NCBI RefSeq assembly: GCF_032118995.1 | Contig: NC_092668.1 | Span: forward strand, 7,047,501-7,111,500 | Direction of reading: 5' to 3' | Length of the DNA: 64,000 bases | Origin: Asterias amurensis | Taxonomy: Eukaryota > Echinodermata > Asteroidea > Forcipulatida > Asteriidae | In this document: one piece after another, positions 44,036 to 56,810 of the stretch | Position numbering within the stretch: position 1 is the first letter of the stretch | Layout of the letters: every line of letters starts with the position of its first letter | Notes under the pieces: generated by a model | What the model was told of the DNA's origin: nothing | Seen by the model: only the letters and a program-made list of their open reading frames with translations | The model's database searches: none | Translations under genes and position numbers: made by a program

Positions 44036-46868
44036 ATGACGGGATTAAGGTCGTTTCTTGGGGCGACCCTCACACTGGGATTCTTATGCACGGTTTTTGC
44101 CCAGATGCCCCTCTTCTCGACAGAGACGGGCTACGATTTAATATTCAGCACCGCCGAGTTGGCCCAGCGTCAGCTTACATGGCTGAACTTAGCGAGGCAG
44201 ATGGGGGTGGACGCACCGGAGGGTGTGGAGAACTGCTCACTCATCGGGTTATACATGGTGATCCGAGAGGGGACAACGTTCCCAAGTGAGGCTGACACCA
44301 TGGCGCTGAATTCCCTACAGCAGAGGATGCGATCGCAGCCCATCAACTCAGCCCTCAGGTATCTCAAACAAGTACCCGATAGCAGGCTGCCGATGAACAT
44401 GGCGGGAAAGCTGTCCGAGGCAGGACGACAAGAGATGAAGATGATCGCAATGCGACTCAAGTCCCGCTTCACTGAGCTCTTCTCAGGACCAGACATTGAT
44501 CTATCCCTGTTCAACTTCCAGTCCATGAACACCACTGCTAGCATCGAGAGTGCCGTGGCGTTCGTCCAGGGACTCGTTGGCGAGAACCAGATCTGTGAGA
44601 CCATATCTTCGGAGATGAACGTCACGGTCAACTGCCAGGAGAACCCCAGGACGTCCCGCGTCTCGACACCCACCTCAGCGTATATCCCCAACCAACCGAT
44701 CTCCATGGACTCCCTTCTCCGACCATATATCACCGAAAGGAACTGTCTGAGTGATGCCAACAAAGGGAGGACGAACACGGAGGTAAGAGCTTTCCAGATG
44801 GGCCGCGAGATGGCACAACTGACACAGAAGATTGTCACCAAGTTCACACCCCCTCGGGCTCAACCGTGGAACATCACCCAAAGTAAGTTAATGTTTGAAA
44901 TCCAAGTTTGGGATAAACGCAAAACAAATTACATACAATTTGTCCCATTGATTGGAGAAGCTCATTGGTTATAACTCTCTACACGATTGCGCCGATAGGC
45001 GTAGCCTGTTTCTACTCTTGTGTCCAACTCACACGCCGCAAACAATGCCATGTTTTATCAATAACTAAAATTTTCAAAATAAAGAACTGTGCGGAGTTTT
45101 TAAATGTGGCTAGCCATGCCTAAGATGTTATATAGAAAGCATTACCATCCCCGTGTTCCCTTCCAAACCTCTAACACTGATCTGTGGTTAAACGGACCCA
45201 ATGTGCTTAAAGCTCACAAACCAAAAAAGATAAGGTTTCAGCCGAAACGCAATCATTGTAGCGTGTGTGACTGTTCGGTCCTAATAATTGCTGAGATTTA
45301 TATAGGAACAATAATCTGCTTGTGAAAATCATAGTATGTAATTTTCTTAGACTCCCTGCACTAATGCCACAAGCCAAAAATAGTGCCGTCATTGAGGTAA
45401 ATAAAGACGATATATCATTGGCTGTGCACTTCTTCATTGTTTGTCATCAAAGCTGGCGGCCAAAGATCATAGGGCCCTCATAATTGCTTTAAATGGCTGA
45501 GATTTATAAAGAAATGATAATCTGCTTATGAAAATCATGTTATGTTAATCAATAGACTTTTTGCATAAGACGTCACATGCCCCCAAAAGTGTCCTCATTG
45601 ACGTCAATAAAGAACTTAGATATCATTGGCTGAAAGTCGTGCACATGTACATTTGTGTTCGTCATCAAAGATAGCGACCAATGCAATAAGCAATTCTGTG
45701 AGAAATTTCATGCAAACAACAATAACTCCCGGGGAATTTATTTCAGGCGAGGTTCAACTCCTGTCCAAGATCTGTGGGTTCCACAACGCCCTGTTCAAGG
45801 ACAACAGCACTTGGTGTCAACTCTTCGAGTACGAGGATCTCAATGTGGCCGAGTACGAACGAGAACTTCAGCACTATTGGGACGAATCGTACGGATTCCC
45901 GGTCAATTCGCGGGTAGCCTGTCCGCTGATCAACGACACCTTCGAGTATTTGGAGGGATTCACCGCAAGAAATCCCAACTCCAAGTAAGTGCATCTCTTT
46001 GGAACTCCTTGCATGCCTGGTGCCTGTTTCCCTACAGCCTACAAACTACATGTAGACTGTTTTGAGAGGAATATTAATTCCTACCTTTCACCTCCCTGAG
46101 TTCTTTCCACTTTAAATAATATATTTGTTTTCTTCTTTTTGTTGCCCCGTACCAAGACGCGATTTTTCATCAATGACCTAATTCCGTGTGGTTAACCTGC
46201 AGTTTACTTGCAATCTATTTGTTTTTTGTTTGCTTTTGTTTTTTTATAGCAGACCTCCTTGTCCAAAGGACAGGCAGGCTGTGGGAATCCGAAAATGTTG
46301 GGGTTGAGTTGAACCGTGTGTTCCCTCCGTTATTATGTGATATTGTTTTTCCCTGTACTACAGTCTCCCCGTGATGAGCATGAAGTTCACCGACGAGAAC
46401 ACTCTCCTTCGGCTCATTAGTCTCCTGGGTATCAACAGAGACCAACAACAGCTCGCGGCCAACAACTACGCACGCAACCGCAATCGTGAATTCCGCTCAG
46501 CAAAAATGGCGCCATTTGCCGGCAACCTCGCCATCAACCTCTTCCGTTGCCAGGAGGCCGGCGGCATCTTCTTCTCCGATCAGACCTACAGGGTGAACGT
46601 GATGCTGAACGAACTTCCGGTCAACGTCACCTACTGCCCGAACGGTCTGTGTGACATCAACGTCTTCAAGAATGGGTTCATGAAGCAGGCTGGACAGTGC
46701 TTGGTCGACAAAGAGTGTCACAGAGCTATACGGCTTGGACCAAATGGTGGAGGAGGACTTGGCGGTGGAAGTAGAGCAGCTGCTTCGAGCTTTGCCCAAT
46801 CACCGCTCAATGTCTTCTTTGCTTTGGCTGCAATAGTTGCGGCAAAGATTGGCTATGGTGGATTATAG
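44036..46868 (+). CDS. Secreted MINPP1-like protein lacking catalytic motifs, three exons
   Basis: Exons 44036-44882, 45747-45984 and 46364-46868 join in phase with GT/AG borders and give 529 aa (human MINPP1 487). The start has an in-frame TAG at 44009. Residues 1-23 form a signal peptide. Order and spacing follow the histidine acid phosphatase family MINPP1 (for example AGRQEMKMIAMRLKSRF, ELQHYWDESYGFPVNSR, NYARNRNREFRS). Known members remove phosphates from inositol phosphates using an RHGxRxP motif and a distal HAE. Here the first reads REGTTFP (residues 77-83) and the second TDEN (371-374), and the Arg usually found before the AAFLQGL-like stretch is also absent. Several N-glycosylation sites remain. 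The C-terminus is a Gly/Ser/Ala stretch and a hydrophobic tail without Lys/Arg at its end, typical of a GPI signal; there is no SDEL. It is probably a cell-surface pseudophosphatase; a ligand-binding role is inference. Confidence 0.93.
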
Positions 46869-48136
46869 AGGGCGCTTCTTATTCTGTTAGTCGTTTCTGC
46901 CAGTCAGTTTCAGCAACAACCAATTCAGTTTCATTAAACACCACGTGTTCAATATTCAGCATGTTTCTCTGAGCACTCAAATTAGGGTGTATGTTTAGTT
47001 ATTACTGCATTCAATTTCGTTTTCATGCACACACGATTTGATCCTCCTTTTAAACATTCATTTCTATGGAAGTTGTTCCCCGGAGATTTTGTCACCCCCC
47101 CCCCCCCCCCCCAAACTAAAAAAAAAGCTTACATGGGCTAGAGGAGGATGATTCAAGGGCATTATCTGAAGAAAAACTTGTACACCTCTTGCGTGGGGAG
47201 AAAATCTCCTGCATTATCAGTTAAATTTCTGCTTCCTAAAATATGTAACATTGAATGATTGTCGTGCCTTCAGCTGTTGGCTTTTTCAAAATCTTATGGA
47301 TCTTTGCTACCTGATGAATTTAATGATCTTAGATTCTTCTTACCTTGAATGATAGGCCCTAAACTTTTAGAATTAAATGCTTTGCCGATGCATGCAACAG
47401 AGCATTCGTTTTTGAAAGAATTTGAATGAGCTTGATTTTAAATTGAGTGAATTTTTGTTAAAACTGGCGGAAAAAATAAAACACCCAACGGCATGGATTG
47501 GGTCCTACAGCACCTTCCGAAAAAACACCGTATTTTATAACAATGTCTAAGACGTTGGTTTTTCCACAAGCATGTTTTGAAGATTTTTGTTTTGAATCGG
47601 TTATTGTTTGTATGACTTAATTTGATTCATAAGTTGTGAATAGAACCCTTTCTTATCGTATATAATACACAGTGATTAAACTAGAGTTGCAATGAGTAAA
47701 GATTCGACAACTATTTTATTCAGTATTAACATGTTTTTCGAAGTATTATGTAAATATTACTTAAAAGCAAAATATTAAGACACTAACTCTTTCAATCCAG
47801 CAGATGTCCAACGTGACCATTTTTGGCCTCAGCTATGTTGCTTTGATAATAATATAAAACGCACAAAATGATCAGGCCACAAGTTCCAGTTTCGTTTAAT
47901 TACCAAGTCGAAAGTGTTTTACTGATATTTAAGGATTAAACAAAACTTTATGGTTTTCTGTAGCTAACAATCGATGGATGGATGGTCAACCATTATTTTT
48001 TGGAAAACAACAAGCAAATTTCTGCCTGAGACGTAAGTTCGTAAGAGATATGTTACGGTTACGAATTGTTCAACAATTAATTGTTGAAGGGGCTGTGTCG
48101 CCATGATCTAATACTTTAAAGGGCGCTGTCATAAGG
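46869..48136. other. 3' region of the MINPP-like gene and unassigned sequence
   Basis: Probably starts with the 3' UTR. A run of about 18 C lies at 47095. AATAAA is present near 47475. No further gene is seen. Confidence 0.4.
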
Positions 48137-48388
48137 GAGGTTTAGCTGCCGTTCCGCGTGAACGTGAACGTGAACGTAAACGTCAGGAAATTGTATCGTT
48201 AAAATCTCACGATTTTAGCATGCGTGAAGTTACCATTAATTTTCACGTCAGGTACGAACGTGCGCGCAGACGTTATACGCAAGCATGCAATAAGCCCAAA
48301 GTGGCGACACCACCTATAGAAACAACACAATTTGTTGACGTTCACGTTTACGTTTTTGCTTGCTCGCGTAAACGTGCAGCTAAACCTC
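48137..48388. mobile_element. MITE with GAGGTTTAGCTGC termini
   Basis: Left end GAGGTTTAGCTGCCGTTC, right end GCAGCTAAACCTC. Subterminal AACGTGAACGTGAACG and, inverted, GTTCACGTTTACG. No coding capacity. Confidence 0.75.
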
Positions 48389-50912
48389 GCTATTGTTATC
48401 ATCACGCGTGCGTGAGAGTGAGATTTCACAGAATTCAATGTTTGGCCACGCATGGAGGAAGAAGGGCAATGAGACTCGTTGTGAACAAGACAACCTAGCC
48501 CCTTTAACCTTTAGTTTAGAACTCTCCATAATTATCACAAACAAAATTGTATAGGTTGTTTGTTTATTGGAAACAATGATAGATTAGTTTGCCAAAGTTC
48601 AACTGCTTATTAAAAATACTCGTATGCGGAATACAACAGGAGCATGATGACGCCAGATTAACTCTGGTATCGGAAATCTTTACTATTATTAATTAATACA
48701 ATTATTTGAATGCTCAGAAACGCTACGTTTAATGTAATAATGATAACCCAAGTGCCTTTACATTCGTCATTAAAATAAAATAAAAGTGTAGAGATTACAG
48801 AACACCATTGTTATTAGTGAATAATTTGAACCGAGTTCCCCGCCATTTTAATTGCGTGAGTAAAATTGGCGAACGCACAGCGGCCCGCGCATTGATGTTC
48901 CGAATCTGAACTGAATTATTATAGTCGACAAAGCGCCCCTTGAGGAAATATTACACCAACTATCTGTTAATAAGACAGTGAAGAAACTTCGTTTTTTAAG
49001 TTGCGGGGGGGGGGGGGGGGGGTGGGGGTCTGTAGGGACTGAAAACCCCAATCCACATCCAAGGTTCCGGTATGGGTATCGAGACCGGTGTCCACACAGA
49101 GACGAGGAGCATGGAAAAACCATTGAGCCAACCCGACTGCCGATTAACATCATTCAGTTGGCTAGCCTTTTCTGAGTTGCGGACTCTTATCTGCTGAAGG
49201 GAGGAAAGGGCATTGGCCTGTTGTCACTTGTGGAGATCAATGAGGGAGGGGGCAGGCGGGTGGGGGGGACTTGCATGGACCATCGTGGTGTATCAAGCAA
49301 GACATTCAATTAAAGTTACGTTTAATATTGTCCACGCCACGTGAAGGTTGTTCTCATCAAGGTGGTGGCGTTACCACCAGGGATATTGCAGACGTAACTG
49401 AAATGGCATGGGGAGCCAAAGCATTTTCTCCATGCACTTGTAAAAGGCACCCTATAAGGAAATGTAAGTTTCCACCAGAGGGAACAGGGAGGCAATCACC
49501 TTCGTTGCCTCCTCCGTGAAGTATCGGGCTTAGCCCGCGTTTGTCTTTAGGACCCGGTATCCGGTGAGAGATGCTGACCCCAATCACGGGCAAACTGTGT
49601 ACAAACTTCTTTTGATTGCGCCCTCTTTTGAATCATCATCCTTCAGTCCATGTTAATATTTTCCATACAGAACAAAAACATCTTTTTTGGGGGGGGGGGA
49701 CATCTGAACGTTCGGCACTACTCTCGTCACAGCAACAAGATGCAACTGGAAAGTGTCCTCTTTTTTTTCCCCTTTTTTTTATTTTTTAGAGTGGAGCATG
49801 CCTAAATTGATAAATTTAAAAGTTTGACGATTTGACGATTTCTGAGAATTCATCTCATTGGCTTTCCTATAGTGTGATAGTTCTCAATGAACCGCTATAT
49901 CCAGTTTCCATCAGTCAGACTGATTGACAGTAACCGGTTTGTATGTATACCGCCCTCTCTAGAGCCGGCCACACGTGACAATGGGTGTAGCCTGAACGTC
50001 TGACGTCATTCTTCGAGGCTCGTTGCGGATAAAGACAGAAGCCCAGTCTGCAATGGGTTGATGGGAGGGAGGGGCACTTTCATGGGCTGGCAATTGATGA
50101 TAAACGATCCACGGAGATCGCCATGATCGCTCTAAGCCAAGTTATTTTGAGTATTTTGAGCAGCCACATGAGCTGAACTATATCAAAAACGATTTAAACT
50201 TACACAACTGAGATTATTATATTAAATGCAGGGTATTATTTGTCTACATGAAGACCGGCATGTCTACTTAGTATAAACAAAACTTATTTGTAAGGAGCAA
50301 TTGAAAGAATTTAGGCTTCATGCAAGCTTTTACAGCACACAATCTATGCAACAATGATGTTTTCCTTTCGTTGTCGTAAGACTTCGAACTCGATGAGTCA
50401 CCCGGAGACCAAAATTGAGGAGCCCAATTTCTTTACAAGTATGCACTCTTGATACACCATGGTGAATTTACTCCCAGAATGTTAGGTAATTTCAGAACCC
50501 AGTTCCAAAACTTCATCCCCAAAGTTCTTTTACACCCTTCCTACATATTGAAAATCTCACTTTTGAAAATAAACAAGCAACTCCGATCGATTGGAACTTA
50601 GTTGCAAATAGAAAGTTATCGATTTTGTTGTTTGTTTTGTTTTGTTACTCAGTGTTTGTACATGTCGAACTGTTTACCCGGTTTAAGTCAACGGAAAGTC
50701 TATGAGGGAGCGACTCAGAATTAACAATTGAGATCGATCATGCAGCTATAAGTCGGCGTCCCTGACGCGACCAAAGGCAACATTGTATTGTATATTCTGG
50801 GCGCCTGTCTACACACAGAGGCAAGCAACGTGTACACATTTTCCGAACCAACGTCACTTTCACACTGTACTTTCACCAGTTTGTAGCGGACCAAACTTGT
50901 AATTCAGCAACG
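48389..50912. other. Mostly unassigned, with one MITE fragment and a poly-G run
   Basis: About 18 G at 49005-49022. 49411-49535 is a diverged member of the GCCTGTATGCTTCG-type MITE family (GCATTTTCTCCATGCACTTG, AGGCACCCTATAAGGAAA). The right part should hold the promoter of the exon at 50913. Confidence 0.45.
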
Positions 50913-50972
50913 ATGTCCTTTATAAACAGTCGTTTAAGCAGCCCGGAGCACAAGAAACAGAGGATGGAAAAT
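50913..50972 (+). CDS. Candidate first coding exon (20 aa), gene unknown
   Basis: ATG in good context (A at -3) opens MSFINSRLSSPEHKKQRMEN and runs into a consensus donor GTAAGTT at 50973, in phase 0. The following exon is not found in this window. The peptide is not recognised. It has a short basic Ser-Pro type stretch (SSPEHKKQR). It could be the start of a gene that continues past 64000, perhaps as an alternative to the exon at 59181. Confidence 0.4.
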
Positions 50973-51660
50973 GTAAGTTAATTTGTGTTGTACTTTGATA
51001 TAATTTATTCGACATTTTATTCTGCAGTTACTGAAATCGGTTCGGTTTTCAATCAGTGAATCGTCGAAAAATTGTTGAAAACTTCGGATCGCGGTGGGGA
51101 AACTTTACTTTTTACGTGTCGACACCGACCGGAAGTGACTGTCGCTGCACGGAACCACCTTGCTCGGACCAACATGGTCTACATGTACAGATCATTATTT
51201 AGACAGGTCCTAGATGACGGAAAGAAGCAGTTTCTGAACTTTGAACATTGAGTTACAAAATACATAATGTATATTTTGATATGTAAATAAACAAGTTGTC
51301 AGTGGTAGATTTGTTATCTTGTGTCATTTTTGTATTTTACAAAAGCCCAATTGTGCTCAAAAAGAAACTATGGCTCCCCTGTGAGCCTTATAGGGGTCAC
51401 ATATTTAGGGCTTTTTTAACGCTATACGTTTTTCAAATCGGCGTTGATGGGGGAAAGTTTTGCGACCGTTAGCCAGCCAGAACTGAAGTTTCCTGTGTGC
51501 AGACGTACGAGTTGGCGTGTGTAAGAGTTGACCCGCTTCCTTGTATTTATTTTAGTATTACATGAGGAAAATTTAAAATACTTGATTAACCTTGAAATTT
51601 GCGAAGCACAGGGCACCACGGCAGTTGCTGTAGGTGTTGTGGGTTATTTCAAGGCCTGCA
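50973..51660. other. Unassigned (candidate intron)
   Basis: Nothing recognised. Confidence 0.3.
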
Positions 51661-51665
51661 TAGGA

Positions 51666-52567
51666 CTAGACCCAGTGACTGGGGCGCTGGTACTCCTTTT
51701 AAACAATTTTTGACTTCATCTGTCGTACTAGCGCCCCAGGGAACGGCACAGAATTTTAACAAAAACCCTGTTTTTCGCGACCCCAGCCACAAAAAATGCC
51801 TCAAAATGACAAAAAGACCAAACAAACTAGCTCAAAAATCGCCTACTCTATCTCGATACGTCTAGGATGTAACATCAGGCATTTAATTGTACTCACGATC
51901 ATTTTTTAAACTCCAAATCGATGATTTTTAACTCCGCATCGTGGAGCGATTGACAAGTCTGCGATTTTCGGATGTGTATGTTAACGAAACATGGCGTCGC
52001 GTTGTGGGTGGATGTCCATCAACGGCTGTTTAATGCTACACTTGTTACAGGCGTTGCAGCGAATGCTATACATTGTACACGGGGATGGGTACAGGCGCTG
52101 CAGCTAGCGAGTGCCCACGTGCGTTCAATCATGGTCAACGTAACTTACACGGTGCCGGGTTGTTGGAAAAATTATCAGAAAGGGGTGAAAGGTTCTCAGA
52201 AAGGGAATATTGTCTGAAAGAGGGGATTTTTCTGGTCTGAAGTCTGCTGGATGAAGCTGGATGGTTCTGGATGAAGTCTGCTGGTCTGGTCTTTTCTGGT
52301 CATCGCCCCCCCCCCCCCCCAAAAAAAAAAGAAAAAAACGAAAACAAGGGGAAAAAAGATGATAAATAAATAAATAAAAATTCTACAGTGACACTGGCAG
52401 CACTAAACATTATAAGAAGCAATTTAACCATGCACAAAAATCGTAGGCCTAGATGAAGTACAGCGGTTTTTATTTATTTATCATATTTTTCCTCCTTTTT
52501 TTTTTTTTTTTTTTTCTTTTTTTTTTGGGGGCGATGACCAGTACAGCGCCCCAGTCACTGGGTCTAG
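51666..52567. repeat. Nested inverted repeats with homopolymer arms
   Basis: Outer arms are a perfect 24 bp inverted pair at 51666-51689 and 52544-52567 (core CCAGTGACTGGGGCGCTG). Inner arms at 52296-52380 and 52465-52541 start at CTGGTCATCGCCCC and include poly-C/poly-A against poly-T/poly-G and ATAAATAAATAAA against its complement. The inner unit looks like one foldback element; its right end directly joins the right outer arm. Confidence 0.65.
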
Positions 52568-52810
52568 CATAGGACAGGTTTCCGGTTTGCTGTTGTTGCA
52601 TTATTGGTTGTGGGTTCAGTGTTGTTAGTTTTCATCATTGATTGATCCCTATTTTCGATTATGATGGATTGGGGTCAAGAGCAACAACTGTTACAACACT
52701 GTTACTGCTGGGATTGGAGGGATTAGATTTTCAGAACTCTGGAAACTTCTCAAGAACTGTTCTGCTTTTAACTATCACTTGGCGAAAGGTAGAAAATTGC
52801 CCTTGGGTCG

Positions 52811-52915
52811 TTATGAAAGACACTGGACATTATTGGTAATTGTCAAAGGCCAGTCTTCTTATGTGGTGTACCTCAACACGCATATTTAAAAAAAACCTTT
52901 GACAATGTGCAGATG
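52811..52915. mobile_element. TTAA element, family A, fragment
   Basis: Inverse orientation; only AGACACTGGACATTATTGGT to the first 100 bp. Confidence 0.6.
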
Positions 52916-53486
52916 ATTGAACATCACTCTAGAAATGTTATACTGCCCTCATTTGCTAGCCATTATATTTGTTTGAGTTGGTTTTGTGTCATGAAAAGAC
53001 AAACAGTGACAAGACAAATCAAGGCAACTACCACCAGTAACATGGAGCAATAAACTATACCACAATGTACTACTACTACTACTACTAGGCCTACACATTG
53101 TAAAATGTCTGTGTTTAAAACAGCACATTAAACAATGAGCTGATTACAGATTGTCCTTTAATCTTAGGATTAGTGCTAATCCTGGTGGAATTATCTAACA
53201 CTAATCTCTTCTGAGACAGAAAATAGCACTTTGGGTTGGTTTTGGGATGTTTATCTCTGGATTATAGATCTTCTGCCACTGTTTACCTGAAAAAAGTTTG
53301 TTGACCTTCCCTTAAAAAAAAAAAATCTGCTGGTCACTGTTGGCATGATTTCACAGTATTCATCTCCAGATCAGTTATCAATATTGTGACTAAAATCGCA
53401 GTTAGCTTAGCACTCAATCAAGATTGATCCATAGCTTGATTCTCTTTGTGGAGTCGACCCAAGGTTGTGGACCTTCCATCTCAGGG

Positions 53487-53572
53487 AGGGAACAACAGGC
53501 CGTTTGCTTTGTTCTTGAAAGGGCACCAAGGAATGTTCTCCTTGGTATAGAGTAATGTGAGACTTTGGGACG
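53487..53572. mobile_element. GCCTGTATGCTTCG-type MITE, fragment
   Basis: AGGCCGTTTGCTTTGTTCTT and TTCTCCTTGGTATAGAG. A (CTA)n microsatellite lies near 53072. Confidence 0.5.
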
Positions 53573-53654
53573 TTAGGGGCAGCATACTTACCAGGTAAAT
53601 GTCCATTGTTTACATTGTTCTGAGCGAGTGCACATGACCGGGAACAATGGATTT

Positions 53655-56600
53655 TAATAATAATAATAAGACATTTGTAAAGCGCCTAATGCAAAAGCCT
53701 CTAAGCGCATAAAAGAAACAATAAAATAAACAATTAGAGAAAGATACAAGATACAAATAGGCAAATTACAAAAAAGAAGCTTTAAACAATCAAGTTTTCA
53801 ACAGGGACTTAAAGCATTGTAAAGTATTAGCTTGGCGAATATGCACAGGAACACTATTCCAAAGAATTGGTGCGGCGTAAAAAAAAGATCTGTGGCCATA
53901 AAAAATGGAAGAAGCACTAGTAGCAGAAAGCAATGACTGTTGAGATGATCGTAAAGTCCGAGGGGGGGAATAATGATGAACAAGTTCAGATAAATTAGCA
54001 GGAGATTGACATGTTTGAGCCTTGAAAGTTAACAGAAGAATTTTGTAAACTGTTCGAAACTTAACTGGGAGCCAATGCAATTGCATTAGTACAGGTGTAA
54101 TATGGTGAGAACGAGGCAGACAAGAAACGAGGCGAGCAGCAGTGTTCTGTACACGCTCAATTTTAGCAAGATTTTTATCGGGGAGTCCATACAGAAGTGA
54201 ATTGCAGGAATCAAGTCTAGTAGTGATGAAGGCATGAACAAGACGAAGAGTAGTTGCTTCATCCAGGTAGCGGCGAATTTGTGATATTTTCCTAATAGCC
54301 ATGAGAGCTCCTTTGGAAACATTATCAACATGTCTACTCATGCACAATGATGAATCCATAATAACACCGAGGTTACGGGCAAATTCAGATGGTTCAATGA
54401 CAGACTGGGCAATTTGTACTGTTGGTGGAGAAATCTTTTTTGCGAAACGAGATCTCAAAAATAAAATCTCAGTTTTTGAGTCATTCAAAGCAAGTTTATT
54501 TGACAACGCCCAAGATTTGACATCTTGAATGCACACTTCAACTTTTGCAATGGCAGAAGCGCGATCAGCTGGATCAAATATAATGTAAAGCTGGGTGTCG
54601 TCAGCGTAAGCAACACTAGAAATACCATGGGCAGCAATGAGGTCTTGCAAGGGTGCACTGAACAATATAAATTCAAGTGGGTGCACTGAACAATATAAAT
54701 TCAAGTGGCCCAGAGATGATGGCGATCTGATTTAACATTGTTGATGAGAACATGCTGGGTTCTGTTGTTCATATAAGAAGAGAACCAGTTAAGGGCAGTT
54801 CCAGTAATTCCATAGCGTGAAGATAAACGTTGGATGAGATGCTCATGGTTGATAGTGTCAAATGCAGCTGAAAAATCTAACAGCACAAGGATTGCTTCCT
54901 TATGGTTGTCCAGTGCACGTAAGATTTCATCCTGCACACGAACAAGAGCAGTCTCAGTACTGTGGAAAGGACGATAAGCAGACTGCATTTTAGCATGGAG
55001 GTTATTTTCATGGAGATAGTCATGAAGTTGACTAACAACAGCACGCTCAATCAATTTGGAGATGAATCTCAAGTTAGAGATAGGACGATAATTTGACAAA
55101 CACTCTGGGTCCAAATGTTGCTTTTTCAGAAGTGGCAGGATGCAAGCCTCCTTAAGAGTCCCTGCCTGTAAGAATGTACCAAATTAGGGGGGGGGGGGTG
55201 TGATTCATGGGTTCGCAGATCTTCTTCTAAAAAATTAGAGTGATACACCATCATACCAAACGAATAAATCCAAAATTTTAGTTTGCTGACGCATTCGGTT
55301 TTGGAGTTACCAGTTATCAAAGTTTCGGCCAAAAGACCCCCGAGAAACGAATAGTACATTCCCTGTAAACACAAAAATGTGCGCCAAGCTCGTCCCAACA
55401 AAAGTAAAACATTTTTTGAAACCTCCAGTTGGGCTTATAACAAAAGTAAAAAAAAAAAATTGGGATCTCGTTGGCGCATCATGTTATGCGCACCTGAACC
55501 TTTGACGAACAGTGCCCACGTGCCACTTTCAACGCCTCATAATTCAACGCGCCTATAAGATCCCATGAATTAAACAAGTTTACATGAAAGAGCTTACATC
55601 CCTTAAACAAATGTAAGTGCAAAGTGCGTGGGATCTCGTTGGCGCAGTGAGATAATAGAGGTCAAAGTTCAAATTTGACGAATATATTGCGTTTTCGCAC
55701 CTCCGTTATGTGTTGCTAAGAATCTATATAATCATAAAACGCACACAATTTAATGGGATTATATTGGCGCGTGGATTTCTAGACGACGCAAAATCGTCCG
55801 AAATAGGCAGTAGTGTAGTTTCATATGACCTTTGACCTTTAGTATATTGGTGGGCCAACATGATCCCAATTATTTTTCAATTAAAATCTGTTTAGGAACA
55901 CTCAACTTAACCAAATACAAGAAAACATTGATGGGATCTTGTTGGCACAGATACTTACAGTGATGAGAAAAGCGAATGTTGTGCCAATTTAGGCCAAAAT
56001 GTGTGGAATCAGCAATACTTTAGAAAATTTTCAAAAAATCTTTTGACATACAAGTTGCAGAGATCCCAAGGTTCTTTTTTCATTTGTCATTAGATGAAAG
56101 CTGTTCCAACACCCAGATGCCATAAAACAACTTTTTGTTGTTGGCGCGCAAGGTTACGGAGGTGCGAAAACGCAATATATTGGTTAAATTTGAACTTTGA
56201 CCTCTATTTTTTCTCTGCGCCAACGAGATCCCACGCACTTTGCACTTCAATTTGTTTTAGGGATGCAAGCTCTTTCATAGAAACTTGTTTAATTCATGGG
56301 ATCTTATAGGCGCGTTGAGTTATGAGGCGTTGAAAATGGCACGAGGGCACCTGTTTGTCAAAGGTTCAGGTACGCGTAAACATGACGCGCCAACGAGATC
56401 CCAAACTTTTTTTTTTACTTTGGTCATAAGCCCAACTGGAGGTTTCAAAAAATGTTTTACTTTTGTTGGGATGACCTTGGCGCACATTTTTGTGTTAACA
56501 GGGAATATACTATTCGTTTCACGAAGGCTTTTAGGCCGAAACTTTGATAACTGATAACTCCCAAACCGAAAGCGTCAGCAAACTAAAATTTTGGATTTAT

Positions 56601-56775
56601 TCGTTTGGTATGATAATGTGTCACTCTAATTTTTAAGAAGAAGATCTGAGAACCCATGAATCACCACTTGGTACATTCTTACAGGCAGGGACTCTTAAGA
56701 TGATCAGGGAAATGACCAAAAGACAAAGATCTATTAATAATCTCTGTGAAGACTGGCAGCAATTCATTTTACCTG
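53655..56775 (-). mobile_element. CR1/L2-group LINE, 5'-truncated, split by a foldback
   Basis: Read on the minus strand. 56775-56695 encodes ILPVFTEIINRSLSFGHFPD. After the inserted foldback, 55155-54700 encodes the reverse transcriptase palm (NYRPISNLRFISKLIERAV, LLDFSAAFDTINHEHL). 54704-53790 continues with AYADDTQLY (catalytic YADD) to the CR1/L2-type end LHWLPVKFRTVYKILLLTFK. Between the two RT parts the expected PQGSVLG stretch is missing, and a 28 bp unit is duplicated in tandem (54653-54680 and 54681-54708), shifting the frame. The 3' tail has GGCGCTTTACAAATGTC and (TTA)n at 53655. No endonuclease domain is seen. This copy is inactive. Confidence 0.88.
55156..56694. mobile_element. 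1.54 kb TTAA foldback with repeated GGGATCTCGTTGGCGC motif
   Basis: TTAA at 55152 and 56695. Arms of about 555 bp (55156-55712 and 56146-56694) start GAGTCCCTGCCTGTAAGAAT. The insertion splits a LINE at TTAA, and rejoining the flanks across one TTAA restores the LINE's FPDHLK/EACIL order. The motif GGGATCTCGTTGGCGC or close variants occurs about nine times in both orientations, in arms and spacer (near 55459, 55628, 55757, 55932, 56216, 56296, 56388). No protein is encoded. Confidence 0.88.
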
Positions 56776-56810
56776 GTAATTAGTCCCAAAAGTCTCCCAT
56801 TACTTAATGG

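Noticed and set aside
44170-44847. A 225-aa minus-strand frame
   Set aside because: It is the shadow of exon 1 of the MINPP-like gene, which has homology, a signal peptide and splice sites.
48220-48498. A 92-aa protein overlapping the MITE
   Set aside because: Most of it is translated from an inverted-repeat element and has an opposite-strand partner.
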